A DNA stretch of 64,000 nucleotides from Bacillus sp. BHET2 (GTDB lineage Bacteria > Bacillota > Bacilli > Bacillales > Bacillaceae_B). The position numbers and the translations under genes are program-made. This document shows, in pieces, positions 51,418-60,256 of the stretch. Each line of letters begins with the position of its first letter. The stretch's first letter is position 1. The stretch lies in contig NZ_VCQN01000005.1 of NCBI RefSeq assembly GCF_005938125.1, forward strand, positions 246,040-310,039, given 5' to 3'. The notes beneath the pieces are model-generated. The model ran no database searches, was not told the origin of the DNA, and saw only the letters and a list, made by a program, of their open reading frames with translations.

Positions 51418-53277
51418 ATGATCAAATCGCTAATATCTGAATATGGATTGCCGTGGGTTATGAACCGCTCACTATACTCAGCAAAACTGAAGATGATGAG
51501 AACAATACCCAGCAGTGAAAAATTGTTTGAAAAAAGTACCGATGTTAAAAGAGTAGATATTTTTAATATAGATGTACAGTTAGTTGAGGACTTTTTAAAT
51601 GAATTACCTAATGAAAAGAAAAAAGAAATATTATTAACAGCTGATGATGCAATAGAAGGAAAGATAATGGGCTTTTCATCAATTAAACTAGATTATGGGA
51701 ATCCGGTAAAATGGCATTATAACCCCATCACTAAAGCGGAAACAGATAGCAAAATTAAATGGTATAAAATTTCTGATTTTGATCCTAAACGAGGGGATAT
51801 TAAGGCTATTTGGGAAGTGTCGAGATTTACACACTTTTTCTACTTTGTAAGAGCTTATATGCTTACTAAGGATAGAAAGTATTATATTGCTTTTTCCAAT
51901 CAGTTAAATGGTTGGTTACAAGAGAATCAATATCCATATGGTGCTAATTATAAATGCGGACAAGAAGCAACTTTAAGAATGATTAATGCATTGATGGCTT
52001 TTTCAGCATTTAACTCATATGGTTTGACAACTTCCCAGGATGAAGAGAACGTTCGAAATTTAATAGACGGTAGCTATAAAAAAGTTTTGTCAAATTTCTT
52101 CTATGCTCATAAGTGTATTAAAAATAACCATACCCTTTCCGAGATAACAGGGCTTATTATTGGAGCATGGGCTAGCGGAAATGATAGAAGATTAAGAAAA
52201 GCATATAATTTGCTGGATAAAGAAATAGAGAAACAGTTCTTTCCTGATGGTGGATATATCCAATACTCATTTAATTATCAGAGATTTGCACTTCAATTAA
52301 TGGAATTTGTAATAAAAATAAATGATCGAACAAATATCCAAATATCAGATAAAAGTAAAAAATTAATAAAGAATAGTTCCCAACTAATATATCAAATGCA
52401 AGATGAAACGGGAGATGTACCTAATTATGGGTCAAATGATGGTGCATTAATATTTCCTGTTACTTCTTGTGGATATCGTGACTTTAGGCCAGTAGTGAAT
52501 ACGATTTCATACCTTATTGATGGTAAAAGAATTTATGATGAGGGTCATTATGATGAAGAGTTAACTTGGTTTGGCAATAAAAAAGTAAGTAATATACCAA
52601 TTTCTAAGGTTCAAAAAAGCAATTCTTCATTTAATAGCTCAGGTTACTATTCTTTAAGACATGATTCAGGGTTTATGATGACTGTTTTACAAGACTTTAA
52701 AACTCGTCCATTTCAAATGGATCAGCTTCATATCGATCTATGGCATAAAGGTATAAATGTTTTTTGTGATAGTGGTACATACTCCTATGCAGCTGATATC
52801 GGTAAAGAGATGGCATTAACTTCAGCTCATAATACCGTAATGGTTGATAAGAATGAGCAAATGAAAAAACGTGAACCATTTCTGGTATATGATTGGACCA
52901 GACGTAAAAATGTCAATCTCGCGGATGATAGTTTTACAGGGACAATGCTTTCCAAAAATGGCTATGAACATACAAGAAATATACAAAAAACAGAGCCAGG
53001 ATATTTAGTCACTGATGATGTTATCGGAGATGGTGAATACTGCGTTTTCTATTTTCATACACCATGTGAAGTAAGAAAAGGTGAGGCTGGCATTACATTA
53101 TACAATGATGGACAAGTCATTGGCATTGTGAAAACTAAAGGAGAAATAGAAGTTAAAAAGGCTATTAGAAGCTTGTATTACTTAAAAAAAGAGGAAATTA
53201 ACCTCGTTTGTATTAGGGTTAGAATGCAAGAGAAGAAATGTAATATTAAATTTGATGTTGAACTAATAGGAAGGTAG
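51418..53277 (+). CDS. Heparinase II/III-like polysaccharide lyase family protein
   Basis: 619 residues. An N-terminal alpha/alpha toroid-like region (about 60-360) has ANYKCGQEATLRMINALMA and IKNNHTLSEITGL. A C-terminal beta-sandwich heparinase II/III domain (about 400-615) has QMDQLHIDLWHKGINVFCDS and SAHNTVMVDKNEQ. No signal peptide is visible: the start MIKSLISEYGLPW is not hydrophobic enough for export. Members cleave uronic-acid polysaccharides by beta-elimination; the UDP-sugar dehydrogenase gene that follows could supply such an acid. Cytoplasmic location would be unusual for a lyase. GATGAGGT precedes the ATG. Confidence 0.82.
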   Translation: MIKSLISEYGLPWVMNRSLYSAKLKMMRTIPSSEKLFEKSTDVKRVDIFNIDVQLVEDFLNELPNEKKKEILLTADDAIEGKIMGFSSIKLDYGNPVKWHYNPITKAETDSKIKWYKISDFDPKRGDIKAIWEVSRFTHFFYFVRAYMLTKDRKYYIAFSNQLNGWLQENQYPYGANYKCGQEATLRMINALMAFSAFNSYGLTTSQDEENVRNLIDGSYKKVLSNFFYAHKCIKNNHTLSEITGLIIGAWASGNDRRLRKAYNLLDKEIEKQFFPDGGYIQYSFNYQRFALQLMEFVIKINDRTNIQISDKSKKLIKNSSQLIYQMQDETGDVPNYGSNDGALIFPVTSCGYRDFRPVVNTISYLIDGKRIYDEGHYDEELTWFGNKKVSNIPISKVQKSNSSFNSSGYYSLRHDSGFMMTVLQDFKTRPFQMDQLHIDLWHKGINVFCDSGTYSYAADIGKEMALTSAHNTVMVDKNEQMKKREPFLVYDWTRRKNVNLADDSFTGTMLSKNGYEHTRNIQKTEPGYLVTDDVIGDGEYCVFYFHTPCEVRKGEAGITLYNDGQVIGIVKTKGEIEVKKAIRSLYYLKKEEINLVCIRVRMQEKKCNIKFDVELIGR

Positions 53278-53283
53278 GATTGC

Positions 53284-54504
53284 ATGATTAATATAGTTGG
53301 ATTGGGGTATATTGGTTTACCCACTGCTCTCATGTTTGCAAAAAATGGTCTTAAAGTAGTCGGCACAGACTACAATACTGATCTTGTTAACTCTTTAACA
53401 GAAGGTAGGCTTACTTTTGAAGAGAAAGGGTTAGAGGAATTATTCCAAGAAGCACTTTCTAATGGTATTGAATTTTCAACAGAATATCAGAAGACACATA
53501 CTTATATTCTTGCAGTTCCAACTCCTTATATAAAAGAGAGTAAAAAGTTGGATCCAAAGTATGTCATTTCTGCCTTAAATAGCGTGCTCGATGTCTGTGA
53601 AAGAGGAGCAGTAATAGTAATTGAATCAACAATCTCACCAGGGACAACTGATAGATATATACGCCCAGAAATCGAAAAAAGAGGGTTTGTCATTGGGGAA
53701 GATGTACATTTACTACATGCTCCTGAAAGAATTATTCCTGGAAATATGATATATGAGCTTGAGAATAACTCAAGAACAATTGGTGCAGATGATATAGAAG
53801 TTGGAGAGAAAGTAAAAGGATTATATTTGAATTTCTGTAAAGAAGAGATAGTTGTAACTGATATAAGGTCTGCAGAGATGTCAAAGGTTGTTGAAAATAC
53901 TTATAGAGACATCAATATTGCTTTTGCAAACGAGTTAGCGAAAATTTGTCGTACAGATAATATGGATGTTTATGAGATTATTAGAATTGCAAATAAACAT
54001 CCGCGAGTAAATATATTACAACCAGGGCCAGGTGTTGGTGGTCATTGTATCTCGGTAGATCCATGGTTCTTGGTTGGTGATTACCCTGATCTAACTAATC
54101 TCATTTTAACTGCGAGAAAAATAAATGACTCAATGCCTTCACATGTATTAGGGCGAATTAGAGATATTATGAGAGAGTATAATATTAAGGATATTTCAAA
54201 AGTTGGTCTTTATGGACTAGCTTATAAGGAAAATGTTGACGATACAAGAGAGAGTCCGACACTTCAATTATTAGAACGAATGGATGAGCACTTGGCTTTT
54301 GGTGTCAAAGTTTTTGATCCTCATGTAAAAAAGAGAATTGTTGATGAACAGTTTATGAATTTTGAAGATTTTTTAAATGAAATAGAGCTCTTGGTGGTTA
54401 TGGTTGGTCATGATCACTTAAAAAATAACATTGACTTAATTAAAGATAAGTTAATTTTAAATACTAAAAATATTCCTTTATTAAATAGATGTGAAAAATT
54501 ATAA
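53284..54504 (+). CDS. UDP-N-acetyl-D-mannosamine/UDP-sugar 6-dehydrogenase
   Basis: 406 residues of the UDP-Glc/GDP-Man dehydrogenase family. Rossmann motif GLGYIGLPTALMFAKNG at 5-21, ESTISPGTTDRY, the helix EMSKVVENTYRDINIAFANE, catalytic Cys in GVGGHCISVDPW, and the C-terminal GLAYKENVDDTRESPT. It oxidises a UDP-HexNAc to the uronic acid, most like WecC (UDP-ManNAcA). No UDP-GlcNAc 2-epimerase gene is visible in the window, so the epimerase must be elsewhere. The uronic acid could be the feature recognised by the lyase encoded upstream. Confidence 0.9.
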   Translation: MINIVGLGYIGLPTALMFAKNGLKVVGTDYNTDLVNSLTEGRLTFEEKGLEELFQEALSNGIEFSTEYQKTHTYILAVPTPYIKESKKLDPKYVISALNSVLDVCERGAVIVIESTISPGTTDRYIRPEIEKRGFVIGEDVHLLHAPERIIPGNMIYELENNSRTIGADDIEVGEKVKGLYLNFCKEEIVVTDIRSAEMSKVVENTYRDINIAFANELAKICRTDNMDVYEIIRIANKHPRVNILQPGPGVGGHCISVDPWFLVGDYPDLTNLILTARKINDSMPSHVLGRIRDIMREYNIKDISKVGLYGLAYKENVDDTRESPTLQLLERMDEHLAFGVKVFDPHVKKRIVDEQFMNFEDFLNEIELLVVMVGHDHLKNNIDLIKDKLILNTKNIPLLNRCEKL

Positions 54505-54543
54505 AAGAATATTTGTTCTAAAAGAAATGAATGAGGTGCAATA

Positions 54544-55641
54544 ATGAATATTTTAGTGCTTGCAACAGATTATCCAAGACCAGATGGGTATGTTTCACAG
54601 TATTTTATACACACAAGAAACATTGAATACGTTAAACGTAATATTAATGTTTCAGTAATTTCTTTTACAGCTACCTATGATTATATACTTGACGGAGTAA
54701 AAGTATATTCTTATAAGACATATTTAGAAAAACTTTTTAATAGTAGGTTTGATCTATTAATCTCTCATGCTCCTAATCTGAGAAATCATTATAAATTCTT
54801 AAGAAAATTCGAATCTAGGTTCAATAAAATTATTTTCTTTTTCCATGGACATGAAGTTCTAAAATCATCTAAAATTTATCCTAAACCTTATTCTTATGTG
54901 AAGAAATCTTCTTTTATAAATAAACTTTCTCAAAACGCATATGATAATTTAAAATTAAAAGTTTGGAAATCTTTTTTTGAGAAAAATGCATCAAAGACAG
55001 TATTTATATTTGTTAGCCAATGGATGTATAACATGTTTTTAGAGTTTGTGAAAATTGATCCATCGCTAATAAAGGGAAAGACATATATTATAAATAACAG
55101 TATTGGAAATAAATTCGAACAAAACGTTTATGATGAAAAGTCCAAAAAAGAATATGATTTTATTACCATTAGAAATCTATTGGATAAGTCTAAATATTGT
55201 GTTGACGTAGTCTGTCGGATAGCCGAAACTAATCCAGGTTACAGGTTTTGTATAGTAGGTAAAGGAAACTATTTTAGCCACAGAAAGAAACCGAACAATT
55301 TAGTTTTTATTGATTCTCACCTTAAACATGATGAGGTGATTGAGTATTTGAATAAATCTAGATTTGCACTAATGCCAACTCGAGCTGATGCTCAGGGTGT
55401 CATGGCATGTGAAATTGCTTCCATTGGTATGCCTTTAATTACATCCAATATTAGTGTGTGTAGAGAAATGTTTGATGATTTTGAGAATGTTATATATATT
55501 GAAAACGAAAAGGACATATTCTTAGATTCTCTAAACGTAGAAAATTTGGGAAGCAAAGTTATTAAACCTAACAATAAATTTCATTCTGAAAATACGGTAG
55601 GTAAAGAAATTACCCTTTTCAAAAAAATTGTAGGTGAATGA
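54544..55641 (+). CDS. Glycosyltransferase, GT4-like
   Basis: 365 residues. N-terminal LATDYPRPDGYVSQYFIHTR and a middle FFFHGHEVLKSSK are typical of the acceptor domain of GT4-type enzymes. The C-terminal part has FALMPTRADAQGVMACEIAS in place of the E-x7-E signature. Very Lys/Asn/Ile-rich, matching the AT-rich DNA. ATGAGGTG precedes the ATG; the polymerase gene overlaps its end by four bases. The sugar is unknown. Confidence 0.8.
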   Translation: MNILVLATDYPRPDGYVSQYFIHTRNIEYVKRNINVSVISFTATYDYILDGVKVYSYKTYLEKLFNSRFDLLISHAPNLRNHYKFLRKFESRFNKIIFFFHGHEVLKSSKIYPKPYSYVKKSSFINKLSQNAYDNLKLKVWKSFFEKNASKTVFIFVSQWMYNMFLEFVKIDPSLIKGKTYIINNSIGNKFEQNVYDEKSKKEYDFITIRNLLDKSKYCVDVVCRIAETNPGYRFCIVGKGNYFSHRKKPNNLVFIDSHLKHDEVIEYLNKSRFALMPTRADAQGVMACEIASIGMPLITSNISVCREMFDDFENVIYIENEKDIFLDSLNVENLGSKVIKPNNKFHSENTVGKEITLFKKIVGE

Positions 55642-56942
55642 ATAAGGTGACCCAGTTATTAGCACTATTACAGTTACTAAGCTTAATATCATTAACTATA
55701 TACGAATATAAGAAGAAATATTTATCTGTTTTTATGTGGGCGACTTTAATACTCTTATTTGGAATACCACATTTCTTAAGTGCAATTTTGAATATCTCTG
55801 ATTTTGATAGTGAAGTGATGACTAAAGCGTCGATATTTGTACTTTTATTTAACTGTATTTATTTATTATCCAGAATCTTGTTATCTAAATTATTTAATTC
55901 AAAACAAGTAAATAACAAGTTTCTTGAGGGGAAAATAACTTCACCCTCCAAAAAAATCTTTGAGAAACTCCCAAAATATTTATTCATAATTCTCTTTATG
56001 AGTGTTTTAATTTTTGTTGTTTTTATGATTAATCAATTAGGAAGTATTCTAAATATATCTTGGGGGAAGATGTATATAATAAATAGAGATTCAGATTTCT
56101 TAAATCCACTTAGGATTTCTCAAATCTTATTTTTTGCTTCAGCAGGTGTAATATTAGTATACAAACAAAATAACAATAAGTTTCTTTTTGCTATCTCTTT
56201 CACAATAATTCTTTTCTATTCGATTTTAACAGGAAATAGAATAACTATACTTCCATTACTCTTAGTATTTATCATTCCATTAATTTTTGATAGTACACAA
56301 AAGATCTCATTCAAAGTTTTTTCATTACTTTCTCTATTAGGAGTCTTTTCCGTTTATTTAGTATATTTTTTAAAACTATTAAGGATTTATGGCGGATTTC
56401 ATGCTCTTATAACTAGTATAGGGTTATTAGATATGAATAGTATGGTTCTAGATATGATTCTAAATGGGGAAGGAGAATTAAGTTTACGAAATGCTTTTTA
56501 TCATTTTATTTATTATGAGAACGATTTTCCAGGATTTAATGAAGGACATACCTATTTAAGAATGGTATTTTTATTTATTCCAACATCACTTTCTTTTGGG
56601 TTAAAACCTACAGACTTTGCAATAACTATGGGAAGTGCTTGGACTGGTAACTTTTCCAACACTTTTTATTCTATGCACCCGACTCTATATGGAGATGTAT
56701 TTGCGAATTTTTGGTGGTTTGGGATAATATGGGGTATTTTTTGGGCTGGATTTAACTTAATAATAGATAAATTAGCTAACAGAAAAAATAATACAACCTT
56801 AAGAACAGTTCTTTTGGTTATATTTGGGATAATGTATATTGTAGTTGCTAGAGGATCAGTATATAATGCTGTATTTACTGCTATTACTTCTTTTATAATT
56901 ATTATTAGTTTAAATCTAATATGTAAGATAAGAATTAGATAA
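55638..56942 (+). CDS. Wzy-like oligosaccharide repeat unit polymerase
   Basis: 434 residues, about ten to twelve membrane segments and a long loop between about 255 and 330 with ENDFPGFNEGHTYLRM and a GSAWTGNFSNTFYSMHPTLYG region, the pattern of O-antigen/oligosaccharide polymerases. It would join lipid-linked repeat units outside the membrane. It is flanked by a glycosyltransferase gene and an acetyltransferase gene, with the flippase further down. Sequence similarity among polymerases is low, so the call rests on topology and place. Confidence 0.8.
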   Translation: MNKVTQLLALLQLLSLISLTIYEYKKKYLSVFMWATLILLFGIPHFLSAILNISDFDSEVMTKASIFVLLFNCIYLLSRILLSKLFNSKQVNNKFLEGKITSPSKKIFEKLPKYLFIILFMSVLIFVVFMINQLGSILNISWGKMYIINRDSDFLNPLRISQILFFASAGVILVYKQNNNKFLFAISFTIILFYSILTGNRITILPLLLVFIIPLIFDSTQKISFKVFSLLSLLGVFSVYLVYFLKLLRIYGGFHALITSIGLLDMNSMVLDMILNGEGELSLRNAFYHFIYYENDFPGFNEGHTYLRMVFLFIPTSLSFGLKPTDFAITMGSAWTGNFSNTFYSMHPTLYGDVFANFWWFGIIWGIFWAGFNLIIDKLANRKNNTTLRTVLLVIFGIMYIVVARGSVYNAVFTAITSFIIIISLNLICKIRIR

Positions 56943-56987
56943 GTACTAAAATAAAAATAATACATTTTACAACATAAGGTGGAAGAA

Positions 56988-57512
56988 ATGAGATTTCAAA
57001 AAAAAATTCTATATTTAGGTGGTCTTTTCATTGGGAAATTAGAAAAGATCAAATATCAAATGTTATTACAATATAATACTCAGTTAATAAACAAAGAAGG
57101 TTCAGAAGCTCGGTGGGTAGGCCCATATACAGTAATTGCTAATCCTGAAAATATTCGTGTGGGTCGTAACACATATATAAATGGTGGATATTTATTAGCC
57201 GGAAAGACCTCAAGAATATCGATAGGGGAGTCTTGTTTAATTTCCTATAATGTTCATTTGAGAACAGATATGCATAAATTTCTTGATAAAGAAATAGAAA
57301 TTATAAATCAAGGAGACTTGGAAAAAAACATAGTAATTGGTAATGATGTTTGGATAGGATTTGGAGTGCAAGTTATGCCCGGGGTAAAAATAGGTAATGG
57401 GGCTGTAATCGGTGCCGGTAGTATTGTGACAAAAGATATTCCTGACTACGCTGTTGTCGCTGGTGTTCCAGCGAAAGTAATAAAATATAGAGAAACAAGA
57501 GAACATAGCTGA
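56988..57512 (+). CDS. Hexapeptide-repeat acyltransferase (LbH, serine acetyltransferase-like)
   Basis: About 174 residues. A left-handed beta-helix begins near residue 50 (NIRVGRNTYINGGYLL). The typical end NDVWIGFGVQVMPGVKIGNG is followed by GAVIGAGSIVTKDIPDYAVVAG and VPAKVIKYR, as in the maltose/galactoside O-acetyltransferase group. It probably acetylates a sugar of the repeat unit. The frame opens at GTG 56979, which is inside the AAGGTGG ribosome site; the ATG at 56988 is preferred. Confidence 0.88.
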   Translation: MRFQKKILYLGGLFIGKLEKIKYQMLLQYNTQLINKEGSEARWVGPYTVIANPENIRVGRNTYINGGYLLAGKTSRISIGESCLISYNVHLRTDMHKFLDKEIEIINQGDLEKNIVIGNDVWIGFGVQVMPGVKIGNGAVIGAGSIVTKDIPDYAVVAGVPAKVIKYRETREHS

Positions 57513-57553
57513 TTTTACTTTTATTATCTATTCTTGTTTTAAGGTGCGAGATT

Positions 57554-59077
57554 ATGAAAAAAACTGTTTTGATTTTAATTATTATAACGATTATGTCTAA
57601 ACTAACTGGGTTAGCAAGAGAAATTACCTTGTCATATTTTTATGGAACATCTAGTGTAAGTGATGCTTATTTTATTTCAATGATAATACCCTTTGTAATT
57701 TTTTCATTTATTGGAGTAAGTATATCTTCTGGGTATATCCCATTATTCACCAAATTAGAAAAGGAAAAAGGAAAAGTTTCAAGTGAAAAATTCACAAATA
57801 ATTTAATTAACACTTTATTGATCTTTTCAACATTTATCGTAATCTTAATACAAATATTCACAAATGAAGTTGTTGGTATATTTGCTACAGGATTTGATGA
57901 AAAAACTATGAATTTAGCAGTAACGTTTACTAGAATAACTGTCTTTGGGGTATATTTTAATGTAATTATAGTAATTTATAATAGTTTCCTTCAAATGAAA
58001 AATAGCTTTATTATTCCAACACTAATAGGTTTTATTTTTAATGTTTTTATAATAATATCAATAATACTTAGCTTTAAATTAAACATTCTTTATCTAGCAG
58101 TAGGGAGTTTAATAGCTCTTCTATTTCAATTAATTATCTTAAAGCTATTCTCTCGGATGAAAAAAGGCCTAAAATATAATTTTATATTAGATGTCAAAAA
58201 TGAAAATATAGTTAAATTGGGCAAAATGTCCTTACCATTAATTATTGGTCTATCTATTACTCAGATTAATGTTTTGGTTGATAAAACGCTTGCTTCCGGA
58301 TTGGCAGTTGGAGGGATTTCAGCCTTGAATTATGCTGATAGATTAAACTCATTCATATTAAGTTCAGTAGTTATGTCAATTTCTGTAGTTATCTTTCCAA
58401 GAATGTCCTCAACTATTGCTGAAAACAATATTAATGATTTTAGAAGAATCCTTTCTCAAGCAATAACGGTAATAATTATTTTAATTATTCCTTCTACCCT
58501 AGGGGCTATGATTTTTGTTAATCCCATTGTTGATTTGTTATTTGCAAGAGGAGCGTTTGATGCTTATGCAACTTCTATGACATCTGCAGCTTTTTTTTAC
58601 TATTCTATAGGTATGATAGGGGTAGGGTTACGAGAGGTTTTATCAAGAGCTTTTTATTCCTTGCATGATACAAAGACCCCAATGATTAATGCAAGCTTTG
58701 GTGTAGTATTAAATATTTTATTAAATGTGATACTTTCTAAATATATGGGTATAGGTGGCCTGGCTTTAGCAACAAGTCTTTCTGCAATTTTAACAACCGG
58801 ATTGCTTTTTGTGAGTTTGAAAAAGAAAATTGGCAATTTCGGATTAAATAAAATATCAATAATCTTGTTGAAAGTTTCTACAGCTTCTATAGTAATGGGG
58901 ATTATAGCAATAATTACTGAAAATTTATTAGCTTTATATATGAATAATACTTTATCTCTAGTACTGGCAGTTTTATTAGGCAGCTTAACATACTTAGTTG
59001 TAATTTCGTTTTTAAAAATAGAAGAAGCTACTTTTGTTGTGAAGTTTATTAAGAAAAAGATAAAACTAGGTGCCTAA
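57554..59077 (+). CDS. MurJ/MviN-family flippase, Wzx role likely
   Basis: 507 residues, about 14 membrane segments, with KLTGLAREITLSYFYGTSSVSDA near the N-terminus and GLREVLSRAFYSLHDTKTPM late, both MurJ-family marks. As the only flippase gene of this cluster it should export the lipid-linked repeat unit. AAGGTGCGAG precedes the ATG. It shares architecture with the product of the gene at 10.3-11.8 kb but is encoded in much more AT-rich DNA. Last gene of the operon. Confidence 0.85.
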   Translation: MKKTVLILIIITIMSKLTGLAREITLSYFYGTSSVSDAYFISMIIPFVIFSFIGVSISSGYIPLFTKLEKEKGKVSSEKFTNNLINTLLIFSTFIVILIQIFTNEVVGIFATGFDEKTMNLAVTFTRITVFGVYFNVIIVIYNSFLQMKNSFIIPTLIGFIFNVFIIISIILSFKLNILYLAVGSLIALLFQLIILKLFSRMKKGLKYNFILDVKNENIVKLGKMSLPLIIGLSITQINVLVDKTLASGLAVGGISALNYADRLNSFILSSVVMSISVVIFPRMSSTIAENNINDFRRILSQAITVIIILIIPSTLGAMIFVNPIVDLLFARGAFDAYATSMTSAAFFYYSIGMIGVGLREVLSRAFYSLHDTKTPMINASFGVVLNILLNVILSKYMGIGGLALATSLSAILTTGLLFVSLKKKIGNFGLNKISIILLKVSTASIVMGIIAIITENLLALYMNNTLSLVLAVLLGSLTYLVVISFLKIEEATFVVKFIKKKIKLGA

Positions 59078-59347
59078 TGAAAAAATTGAATTTATAGGTG
59101 ACTGCCTCTGAAAGTGGGGTCTTGAAGGAAGCGTCGGGCCGGTTCTCCTGCTCCCTTTTACATAAAATGGTATTACAATAGTTAAATGATTCTGTTTGAC
59201 CTTAAAGTGACACTTCTGAATTGAAAAGTTAAAATAGTGAATGAATAAGTGTTTTAGCGATTCTTATATTCTACTGGTCTAAATAAAGACCATAAAGACA
59301 GGTAGGACAGATGAATGGGGTAGGCTTTAAACAAGTGAGGATGTTAG

Positions 59348-59373
59348 TTCTGGTCACAGTGACGCCCCGAAAA
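59348..59373. repeat. Direct repeat with GTCACAGTGAC core, copy 1
   Basis: 26 bases (TTCTGGTCACAGTGACGCCC then CGAAAA) identical to 59470-59495. The core GTCAC-A-GTGAC is a palindrome. Confidence 0.75.
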
Positions 59374-59469
59374 GGATGTGAGGAACCAGTGCATATGTGT
59401 GATAATAACTGTGAGAAGAATGAGGCAAGGATACGATTTGGTTCTGATCAAGTGTATGAACATCTACAC

Positions 59470-59522
59470 TTCTGGTCACAGTGACGCCCCGAAAAATCTT
59501 GTTTCACAGAGGTGTTTCACGA
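59470..59522. repeat. Direct repeat with GTCACAGTGAC core, copy 2
   Basis: The first 26 bases equal copy 1. The following bases (AATCTTGTTTCACAGAGG and on) resemble those after copy 3. Confidence 0.7.
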
Positions 59523-59646
59523 GGGTGTTTTGGTTGTTTTTGGTGTGTGTTAAGTGTTGGTGTGGGGAATGTTGGATGGTGGTTAGGAAGTTTAGTTTAG
59601 GGAGTAGTTACCTGGAAAATAGGATATGTACATCTATTTAGATTAA

Positions 59647-59698
59647 CAGTGACCCCTCTAAAAATCCTGTTTCATGAAAATGTTCCACAAAAGGGTTT
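59647..59698. repeat. Diverged repeat, copy 3
   Basis: CAGTGACCCCTCTAAAAATC then CTGTTTCATGAAAATGTTCC aligns with copy 2 over about 50 bases with scattered changes. Confidence 0.6.
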
Positions 59699-59708
59699 AT
59701 GTATGTAA

Positions 59709-59748
59709 AGAAGTACAGCAGTTATGTTGTTGAACTTCTTTTTTTATT
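59709..59748 (+). terminator. Intrinsic terminator upstream of comM
   Basis: AAGAAGT pairs with ACTTCTT, CAGCA with TGTTG, and a long T-run follows. Probably the end of the exopolysaccharide operon. Confidence 0.8.
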
Positions 59749-59959
59749 TTCATTTTGGCAGGAATTTTGATTATTTTGTAGAATATTGGAATTGTAGATT
59801 GTTTCTTTCCCTCCGGTAGGTGTTCTTGTTCTAAAAAAATTCTTCTATTCTAAACCTCGATTGTTTTATCTTCCTATTTTACTCTTTCTCGAATTGTTTC
59901 TTTCCCTGTTTTTTCTCATTTTTACTACGATAAAAACTAAATAGTTTGGAGGTTTTTAA

Positions 59960-60212
59960 ATGACCGTAAAGGTTTCAAGTATTGGTTTGAAAGGTTTGGA
60001 GGGCTACCGTGTGCAGGTAGAGGTGCGGATATCACAGGATACGGAATCGATGGTGATCGTCGGTTTGCCTGATGCTTCTGTTAAGGAGTCAAGGGAGAGG
60101 GTGTTGGCTTCGCTTGCTCATTTTGATTTGGATGTGACGGATAAGAAAGTAGTTGTGAATCTATCTCCATCCGATCAAAAGAAAAATGGTTCGCTGTTTG
60201 ATCTGGCTATAG
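59960..60212 (+). pseudogene. comM: comM/yifB-type Mg-chelatase-like ATPase gene, 5' fragment
   Basis: Encodes the first 84 residues of a ComM/YifB-type AAA+ ATPase: SIGLKGLEGYRVQVEV, VGLPDASVKESRERVLASL and VVNLSPSDQKKNGSLFDLAI. GGAGG stands before the ATG. After codon Ile84 the IS21-type element begins; the reading frame resumes exactly at 62710 once the element and one copy of TATAG are removed. The raw frame stops six bases into the element. ComM acts on branch migration during natural transformation in other bacteria. Confidence 0.9.
60208..60212 (+). repeat. Target site duplication, left copy (TATAG)
   Basis: TATAG flanks the element on both sides (60208-60212 and 62705-62709). Only one copy is needed to restore the comM frame (CTG GCT ATA GCC ATT). 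Confidence 0.9.
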
Positions 60213-60256
60213 TGTAGACGTCAAGTTGAATTTTACACTTTTTGCTCGTTTCCTTT

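Larger units (their letters stand above)
59078..59959. other. 882-base degenerate intergenic region
   Basis: No gene is credible. It contains three related repeats with a GTCACAGTGAC core (59348-59373, 59470-59522, 59647-59698), a terminator at 59709-59748 and an AT-rich stretch before comM. A short frame at 59378-59641 lies within the repeats and is rejected. Confidence 0.55.

Noticed and set aside
59378..59641. 87-codon frame between the eps operon and comM
   Set aside because: Covers the GTCACAGTGAC repeats and a Trp/Cys/Val-rich stretch without family resemblance or ribosome site.
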